From: CAG-791 sp003447895
Lineage (GTDB): Bacteria; Bacillota; Clostridia; Lachnospirales; Lachnospiraceae
Assembly (NCBI GenBank): GCA_946620035.1
Contig: CAMOMX010000021.1
Location: 1 to 28,007 of the forward strand
Direction of reading: 5' to 3'
Length of the DNA: 28,007 nucleotides
Of this stretch, positions 23,122 to 28,007 are shown in pieces; positions within the stretch are counted from its first letter, which is position 1, and each line of letters begins with the position of its first letter. The translations under genes and the position numbers were made by a program. The notes beneath the pieces are model-generated. The model did not search any database. It was not told the DNA's origin and worked only from the letters and a program-made list of their open reading frames with translations.

Positions 23122-23760
23122 TCAGCTCTTTTCTTCATTTCTCCTGATGTTGTAGGACAATTTCATGAGGCTGTCCTGCAAGTGTACGCTCTCCACCTGT
23201 ATTCTCTCCGGCGCCTTGAGATCCACATGCGCAAAGTTCCATATAGCCTTGATCGGCGTCTCCGCGAGGACCTGCGTGATCTCGATCGCCGCAGCCTTGG
23301 GCACCGTGAGGACCGCGATATCAATGTGGTTGCTGCTGATGAACGCGGGCATCTGTTCCATGGGATAGATCGGAACATTTGCGATCTTTTTGTCATAGAG
23401 ATCAGGGTTTACGTCAAACGCGCCCTTGAATGAAAACCCGCGGTTCTTCAGGTTCATATAATTGACAATTGCCTGGCCGAGATTTCCCGCGCCGATCAGG
23501 ATCATATCGTGCTGTTTGTTGAGACCGAGGATCTTTCCGATCTCCTCATAAAGATAATTGGTATTGTACCCGTAGCCCTGCTGCCCGAATCCCCCGAAAT
23601 TGTTAAAATCCTGCCTGATCTGAGAGGCTGTTACGTTCATGATCCTGCTCAGTTCCTGAGAAGATATTCTCTCGACACCCTCGCTCTTGAGTTCGCCCAG
23701 ATACCTGTAATAACGAGGCAGCCTGCCGATCACTGCCTGTGAGATCCCCCGTTCTTCCAC
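23122..23760 (-). CDS. rex: Redox-sensing transcriptional repressor Rex
   Basis: Rex binds operators of fermentation and respiration genes when NAD is high and lets go when NADH rises. The 212 residues show an N-terminal winged helix (about 1-75: RLPRYYRYLGEL, then ISSQELSRIMNVTASQIRQD, then NNFGGFGQQGYGYN) and a Rossmann domain with IGAGNLGQA at 89-97, followed by FDVNPD and the C-terminal domain-swapped helix region. The start is GTG 23760: an in-frame TAG lies just upstream, and the next internal ATG is inside the winged helix. The ribosome site is weak (AAGGA 12 bases away), so expression may be kept low. It has its own strong promoter and terminator and diverges from the ABC-F gene. Confidence 0.96.
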   Translation of the reverse strand: MEERGISQAVIGRLPRYYRYLGELKSEGVERISSQELSRIMNVTASQIRQDFNNFGGFGQQGYGYNTNYLYEEIGKILGLNKQHDMILIGAGNLGQAIVNYMNLKNRGFSFKGAFDVNPDLYDKKIANVPIYPMEQMPAFISSNHIDIAVLTVPKAAAIEITQVLAETPIKAIWNFAHVDLKAPERIQVESVHLQDSLMKLSYNIRRNEEKS

Positions 23761-23822
23761 TAGCTTTCTCTATCCTTTCCAGTAATGATTGACAAATTCT
23801 TTGACCATTCTTTTACATATTG

Positions 23823-23851
23823 ATTATATCGATTCGCCAAAATCACGTCAA
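23823..23851 (-). promoter_or_regulatory. Strong promoter of rex
   Basis: On the minus strand TTGACG (23851-23846) and a perfect TATAAT (23828-23823) are separated by 17 bases. The leader to the GTG start is about 55 bases. No clear Rex operator (TTGTTAA-type palindrome) is visible at this promoter. Confidence 0.85.
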
Positions 23852-23910
23852 TTGCAAATACGGACAGGAAAAGGACCGTTCCGGCCGCGTCTTCGGGGCA
23901 GAGGGCCGGT

Positions 23911-23939
23911 TTGACTTATCCGGAAATTTTTAATATAGT
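23911..23939 (+). promoter_or_regulatory. Promoter of the complete ABC-F gene
   Basis: TTGACT at 23911-23916, a 17-base spacer and TATAGT at 23934-23939 form a good sigma-A promoter. The leader is about 45 bases and begins with a small CGGGC-ATT-GCCCG hairpin at 23948-23960. Confidence 0.8.
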
Positions 23940-23989
23940 GAAAGTTACGGGCATTGCCCGAAATAAGCTACGTTAAAGAGAGAAAAACC

Positions 23990-26032
23990 ATGATTCTTGC
24001 CTGCCACCATATCAGTAAAGAATATCCGGAAAATACCGTTTTAAGAGACGTCACTTTCCACCTTGAAAAGGGGGACAAGGCCGCTGTCGTCGGAATCAAC
24101 GGAGCCGGAAAGACCACGCTCTTAAGGATCATTATCGGAGAAGAGGCGCCCGACAGCGGCACGGTATCCTTTGAGAGGGACTGCAGTTACGGCTATCTCG
24201 CCCAGAACCAGGGACTCGTGTCCGGGCGGACGGTCTACGAGGAGGCCCTCTCCGTAAAGCAGTATCTGATCGATATGGAAAACCGTCTCACGCAGTATGA
24301 GGCGCACATGGAAAAGCTAAAGGGGGACGCGCTCACGCAGACCATCACGGAATACACGGACCTTCTTCACCGCTTTGAGCTTGAAAACGGCTATGCCTAT
24401 AAAGGGGAAGTGACCGGCGTTCTGCGGGGGCTCGGCTTTACGGACGCGGAATTTGACCAGACTGTCTCAACCTTATCGGGCGGACAGAAGACGCGCGTGG
24501 CCCTCAGTAAGCTCCTTCTGCAAAAGCCGGATCTTCTCATGCTCGATGAGCCGACAAACCATCTCGATATGAGCAGTATCCGCTGGCTCGAGACCTATCT
24601 GATGAACTATCGGGGCACGGTCCTCATCGTCTCCCACGACCGGTATTTTCTCGACCGGACTGTGGGAAAGATCCTGGAAATTGAGAACGGAAAGAGTATG
24701 CTCTTTACCGGCAATTACTCGGCCTACGCGGAGAAGAAAAAAGCGCTCCGCGAACAGCAGTACCACGCCTATATGAACAACCAGGCCCAGATCCGCCACC
24801 AGGAGGAAGTCATCGAAAAGCTCCGGCGCTTCAACCGCGAAAAGTCGATCAAGAGGGCCGAGAGCCGCGAGAAGATGCTGCAAAGGACCGAGGTCCTCGA
24901 GAAGCCGGTGGAGATCCGCGACGACATGCACCTGACCTTTACGCCCTGCATTAAGAGCGGCCGCGAAGTGCTTTCCGTCGAAGATCTGGCCAAGTCCTAC
25001 GGAAACAAAGCCCTCTTTGCGGGCCTTTCCTTTAAGATCCGCCGCGGCGAACACGTGGCCCTGATCGGCGACAACGGAACCGGAAAATCCACGATCCTCG
25101 GTATCCTGACGGAAAAGACAGCCCCCGACAGGGGCGTGATCCGGCTCGGCACCAATGTCCACATCGGTTATTACGACCAGGAGCACCACGTGCTCCACGA
25201 CGAGAAGACAGTCTTTGAGGAGATTTCCGACGCCTACCCCGCCATGACCAATACGCAGATCCGGACCCTTCTGGCTTCCTTCCTGTTTACGGGGGAAGAA
25301 GTCTTTAAGAGGATCGGCGACCTGAGCGGCGGAGAAAAGGGGCGGGTATCCCTGGCCAAACTGATGCTGTCCAAGGCCAACTTCCTGATCCTCGATGAGC
25401 CCACAAACCACCTGGACATGGTCTCCAAGGAGGTCCTTGAAAACGCGCTCAATTCCTATGAGGGAACTGTCCTTTACGTCTCCCACGACCGGTATTTCAT
25501 AAACCGCACAGCCAGCCGGATTTTGTCACTGACAAAGACAGTGCTTCTAAGTTACCCCGGAAATAACGATGACCGCGTTCCTGACCGCTTTATCGGGAAT
25601 TATGACTATTATCTGGAAAAATCGTCGCAGATCGAGGACACCCTCATACAGGATGCCTACAGAGACGGTCAGGGGGCTTCTCTGCCCTCTCCCTCCGATT
25701 CCGGAAAGTCCCCCGCATCCGCGAAGGTCCCCGCCGGAAAGGGAACAGGGGAGGCTCAGAGCGGTGCGGAGGCCGCCGCGTCTTCCGGCAAAGAGGACTG
25801 GGCAAGACAGAAAGAAGAACAGGCAAGACTCCGAAAGGCCGCCAATGCGCTTAAGGACTGCGAAAAGAAGATCGCGGCCGCCGAGGAAGCCGTCGCATCC
25901 CTGGATGAAGAGATGGCGCTTCCGGAAGTGTATTCCGATCCCGGAAAGCTCTCCGAGATCAGCATAAAGAAGGCGAAGCTGGAGGAGGAGCTGGAGGCGC
26001 TCTATGAAAAGTGGGAAGCGCTCAGTGAATGA
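23990..26032 (+). CDS. ABC-F family ATPase with C-terminal coiled coil (YdiF-like)
   Basis: The 680-residue soluble protein has two ABC domains and no membrane segment, so it should act on the ribosome. Domain 1: Walker A GINGAGKTT at 35-43, signature LSGGQKTR, Walker B LLMLDEPTNHLD, switch SHDRYFL. A charged interdomain linker (about 235-315) corresponds to the P-site tRNA-interaction motif. Domain 2: Walker A GDNGTGKST near 361, signature LSGGEKGR, LILDEPTNHLD, SHDRYF. A low-complexity Ser/Ala/Gly stretch (about 560-600) leads into a C-terminal coiled coil (about 605-680). The layout fits YdiF/Uup-like housekeeping members; antibiotic-resistance ABC-F proteins usually lack such a tail. ATG 23990 has AAAGAGAG 7 bases upstream; a TTG at 23954 in frame would extend into the leader hairpin and is rejected. 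Confidence 0.94.
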   Translation: MILACHHISKEYPENTVLRDVTFHLEKGDKAAVVGINGAGKTTLLRIIIGEEAPDSGTVSFERDCSYGYLAQNQGLVSGRTVYEEALSVKQYLIDMENRLTQYEAHMEKLKGDALTQTITEYTDLLHRFELENGYAYKGEVTGVLRGLGFTDAEFDQTVSTLSGGQKTRVALSKLLLQKPDLLMLDEPTNHLDMSSIRWLETYLMNYRGTVLIVSHDRYFLDRTVGKILEIENGKSMLFTGNYSAYAEKKKALREQQYHAYMNNQAQIRHQEEVIEKLRRFNREKSIKRAESREKMLQRTEVLEKPVEIRDDMHLTFTPCIKSGREVLSVEDLAKSYGNKALFAGLSFKIRRGEHVALIGDNGTGKSTILGILTEKTAPDRGVIRLGTNVHIGYYDQEHHVLHDEKTVFEEISDAYPAMTNTQIRTLLASFLFTGEEVFKRIGDLSGGEKGRVSLAKLMLSKANFLILDEPTNHLDMVSKEVLENALNSYEGTVLYVSHDRYFINRTASRILSLTKTVLLSYPGNNDDRVPDRFIGNYDYYLEKSSQIEDTLIQDAYRDGQGASLPSPSDSGKSPASAKVPAGKGTGEAQSGAEAAASSGKEDWARQKEEQARLRKAANALKDCEKKIAAAEEAVASLDEEMALPEVYSDPGKLSEISIKKAKLEEELEALYEKWEALSE

Positions 26033-26064
26033 GCGGGTCCCGCTTGCTGTAAAAAGCCACGTAA

Positions 26065-26112
26065 AAGGTGCCGGACACTTGTGTATGCATAGTGTCCGGC
26101 ACCTTCTTTTTT
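26065..26112. terminator. Bidirectional terminator between the ABC-F gene and icd
   Basis: AAGGTGCCGGACACT at 26065-26079 pairs perfectly with 26091-26105 around an 11-base loop. CTTTTTT follows on the plus strand and CCTTTTAC on the minus strand, so both convergent genes can end here. The GTGCCGGA core recurs in the terminator at 6275-6327. Confidence 0.92.
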
Positions 26113-26157
26113 ATGCCTTCTGAGATTTTTTGACTTAAGAATATATGCCTTCCGGAT

Positions 26158-27387
26158 TTATGCCTCCGGATTCTCTGCCTTCAGTTTCTCCTCCAGGGTA
26201 TCCCGGATCGCGAGGATGAATTCCTCTGTCCCGAGCTTCTCCACCTTCGGAAGCGTTGTGATGAGGGCCAGGTCTCCGGTCATCTTTCCGGATTCGATGG
26301 TCTCGATCGTGGACGCGTCGAGAAGATCCGCAAATCTCACCAGGTCATCGAGTCCGTCCAGCTCTCCTCTCTTTCGGAGTGCGCCCGTCCAGGCAAAGAT
26401 CGTCGCGACAGAGTTTGTCGATGTCGGCTCGCCTTTGAGGTGCTTGTAGTAGTGTCTCTGCACCGTTCCGTGCGCCGCCTCATACTCGTAGTAGCCGGCG
26501 GGGGAGACAAGGATGGAGGTCATCATGGCAAGGGAGCCGAAGCTTGTCGCCATCATATCGCTCATGACGTCGCCGTCGTAGTTCTTGAGCGCCCAGACGA
26601 AGCCGCCCGAGGAGCGCATCACTCTCGCCACCGCGTCATCGATCAGCGTGTAAAAATATTCCTTGCCGATCGCCTCGAACTTCTCCTTGTACTCTTCGTC
26701 ATACATGCGCTGGAAGATCTCTTTGAAGTTTGTGTCATACGTCTTGGAGATCGTGTCCTTTACGGAAAACCAGAGATCCTGCTTCACGCTGAGCGCGTAT
26801 TCGAAGCAGCTTCTGGCAAATCCCTCGATGGAGTGGTCCGTGTTGTGGATTCCCTGGATGATGCCGGGTCCCTCAAAGACATGGATGGTCTTTCGGGTCT
26901 CACTTCCGTCCTCCGCGGTAAAGACGATCTCCGCCTTTCCGGCGCCCGGAACCCGGATCTCAGCATTCTTGTAGACATCGCCGTACGCGTGACGCGCCAT
27001 CGTGATGGGCTTTTTCCAGGTGCGGACATAGGGCTCGATGCCTTTGACGACGATCGGCGCTCTGAAAACCGTGCCGTCGAGCAGCGCGCGGATCGTTCCG
27101 TTGGGGCTCTTGTACATTTTCTTCAGATGATACTCTTCCACTCTGGCGGCATTGGGCGTGATCGTCGCGCATTTTACCGCAACGCCGTATTTTTTGGTCG
27201 CCTCCGCGGAATCGATCGTGACCTGATCGTCCGTCTCATCTCTGTGTTCGATTCCCAGGTCGTAGTACTCGGTCTTGAGATCGATGTAGGGAAGAAGAAG
27301 GTGGTCCTTGATCATCTTCCAGATGATCCTTGTCATCTCATCTCCGTCCATTTCTACCAAAGGAGTTGTCATCTGTAGTTTCTGCAT
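26158..27387 (-). CDS. icd: NADP-dependent isocitrate dehydrogenase (eukaryotic-type, homodimeric)
   Basis: Icd converts isocitrate to 2-oxoglutarate and CO2 with NADP in the cytosol, supplying NADPH and the glutamate skeleton. The 409 residues fit the type II (eukaryotic-like) homodimeric subfamily: VEMDGDEMTRIIW at 12-24, KCATITPNAARVEEY near 73, KSPNGTIRALLDGTVFRAPI near 93-112, the metal-binding segment YDGDVMSDMMA near 269, and the NADP segment AAHGTVQRHY near 304-313. Bacterial E. coli-type Icd lacks this pattern. ATG 27387 has AAGGAGC 6 bases upstream. It lies 21 bases after the GntR-type regulator gene on the same strand, so both are likely one transcript; a bidirectional terminator follows. 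Confidence 0.96.
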   Translation of the reverse strand: MQKLQMTTPLVEMDGDEMTRIIWKMIKDHLLLPYIDLKTEYYDLGIEHRDETDDQVTIDSAEATKKYGVAVKCATITPNAARVEEYHLKKMYKSPNGTIRALLDGTVFRAPIVVKGIEPYVRTWKKPITMARHAYGDVYKNAEIRVPGAGKAEIVFTAEDGSETRKTIHVFEGPGIIQGIHNTDHSIEGFARSCFEYALSVKQDLWFSVKDTISKTYDTNFKEIFQRMYDEEYKEKFEAIGKEYFYTLIDDAVARVMRSSGGFVWALKNYDGDVMSDMMATSFGSLAMMTSILVSPAGYYEYEAAHGTVQRHYYKHLKGEPTSTNSVATIFAWTGALRKRGELDGLDDLVRFADLLDASTIETIESGKMTGDLALITTLPKVEKLGTEEFILAIRDTLEEKLKAENPEA

Positions 27388-27408
27388 TTTCTGCTCCTTT
27401 CCGGAAGG

Positions 27409-28007
27409 CTATTCCTCCGCCCTTTTATAAATATCATACAGGCCGTTCCTGACCATGTTGTCGTAAGCGTTCCTCATGTGTTCACCGGCCAGACGCTCCG
27501 CCAGATCCGCCTTTCCGGCCCGGATCGCTTCCATGATCGCTCTGTGCTCCTTGTTGGACGCCGTGCTTCTCTCGATCGTGGAGAGCGTCTTCTTTCTGAT
27601 CCGCATGACATAGGAATGGTAATCTACCAGCTGATGCTCGAGCATCTTGGACCCGCAGGCCTCATAGAGGATGTGGTGGAACTGATTATCCAGCTCTGCG
27701 ATCTGCTCCATGTGTCCCTTCCCGGCGTGAAACTCCGCAAGGTAAACATTCTCTTCCATCGCTTCGAGCTGCTCAGGCGTGATCCTTTCCGTCGCCCACT
27801 TTGCGCAGAGCCCCTCCAAAAGCGCCCTGATCGCGTAAATATCGCGGACGTCATTCTCCTGGATCCCTGTGACAAAAGCTCCCCTGTTGGGAATGATCTG
27901 AACCAGACCTTCCAGTTCGAGCTGCCTTAAGGCCTCTCTGACCGGTGTCCTGGATACCCCAAGCTCCTTGCCGATCCGTATCTCCTTGAGTTCTTCGTGT
28001 TCCTTGT
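27409..28007 (-). CDS. GntR-family transcriptional regulator, FadR/FCD type (N-terminus outside window)
   Basis: The last 198 codons are present; the gene runs off the right edge, probably missing about 20-30 residues. The start of the fragment is the GntR winged helix: EIRIGKELGVSRTPVREALR, then LELEGLVQIIPNRGAF. The rest is an all-helical FCD ligand domain with likely metal ligands: a D in ELDNQFHHILYEACG, H in NKEHRAIMEAI and H in GEHMRNAYDNM. FCD regulators bind small carboxylates such as citrate or lactate, and DNA binding is then changed. Its position 21 bases before icd, on the same strand, suggests control of icd or of citrate-pathway genes further upstream; this is inference. The effector is unknown. 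Confidence 0.93.
   Translation of the reverse strand, partial: KEHEELKEIRIGKELGVSRTPVREALRQLELEGLVQIIPNRGAFVTGIQENDVRDIYAIRALLEGLCAKWATERITPEQLEAMEENVYLAEFHAGKGHMEQIAELDNQFHHILYEACGSKMLEHQLVDYHSYVMRIRKKTLSTIERSTASNKEHRAIMEAIRAGKADLAERLAGEHMRNAYDNMVRNGLYDIYKRAEE

Noticed and set aside
23801..23830. Plus-strand promoter TTGACC with TATATC
   Set aside because: The spacing of 18 and weak boxes are inferior to TTGACT/TATAGT at 23911-23939, which is closer to the ABC-F gene.
23761..23850. Rex operator at the rex promoter
   Set aside because: TTGACAAATTC and TTTGACC look like a loose direct repeat, but no TTGTTAA-type palindrome is present.
23954..23989. TTG start extending the ABC-F protein by 12 residues
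   Set aside because: It has no ribosome site and lies within the leader hairpin just after the promoter.
24473..25486. Minus-strand open frame of 337 codons
   Set aside because: It is antisense to the ABC-F gene, whose ATPase motifs are intact throughout.
1..28007. CRISPR array, tRNA, rRNA, insertion sequence or phage module
   Set aside because: No regularly spaced repeats, no transposase or integrase motifs, no cloverleaf or rRNA-like stretches were found by eye; a tRNA scan could confirm this.

Overview
The window is a gene-dense chromosomal segment from a moderately GC-rich member of the Clostridia. A Lachnospiraceae-like Firmicute is my inference, based on the NfnA/NfnB pair, Rex, a DUF212 (YuiD) protein, eukaryotic-type NADP isocitrate dehydrogenase, PhoH-YbeY, AGGAGG-type ribosome binding sites and TTGACN/TATAAT promoters. 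No rRNA, tRNA, CRISPR array, transposase or phage gene was found. No gap without a gene exceeds 300 bases. Most genes lie on the minus strand.

Left part (1-6330). The tail of an ABC-F ATPase and a PHP-domain phosphoesterase run on the plus strand. They converge on a minus-strand operon that reads DUF212 membrane protein, NAD diphosphatase (NudC), a nuclease-like/superfamily 1 helicase-like protein, and an ABC exporter half-transporter. The exporter is broken by an internal deletion plus frameshift. A HicB-like protein without a HicA partner diverges from this operon. Its promoter region holds a perfect inverted repeat and a strong hairpin terminator follows it.

Middle part (6383-15548). A minus-strand operon reads phoH, ybeY, two unrelated-fold-position FAD oxidoreductases (HI0933 type, then COG2509 type) and proA. 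Upstream of it is nfnA-nfnB, which resembles the electron-bifurcating ferredoxin:NADP transhydrogenase. Next come ftsK and a translationally coupled membrane TPR/chitobiase-C-terminal-like protein.

Right part (15549-28007). A small acidic protein precedes ftsK. yebC follows its own strong promoter and a structured leader of about 150 nt. Then come alr, the bifunctional NAD(P)HX repair enzyme, and the redox repressor gene rex. rex diverges from a complete ABC-F gene. That gene converges, over a bidirectional terminator, on icd, which is preceded by a FadR-type GntR regulator cut by the window end.

A theme is NAD(P) metabolism: NudC, NfnAB, NnrDE, Rex, Icd and ProA all make, sense, repair or use nicotinamide cofactors. 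I do not see an obvious new multi-gene system. The observations most worth checking are the yebC leader with a possible alternative pairing at its ribosome binding site, the nuclease-helicase protein, the small acidic protein linked to ftsK, and the deleted ABC exporter.
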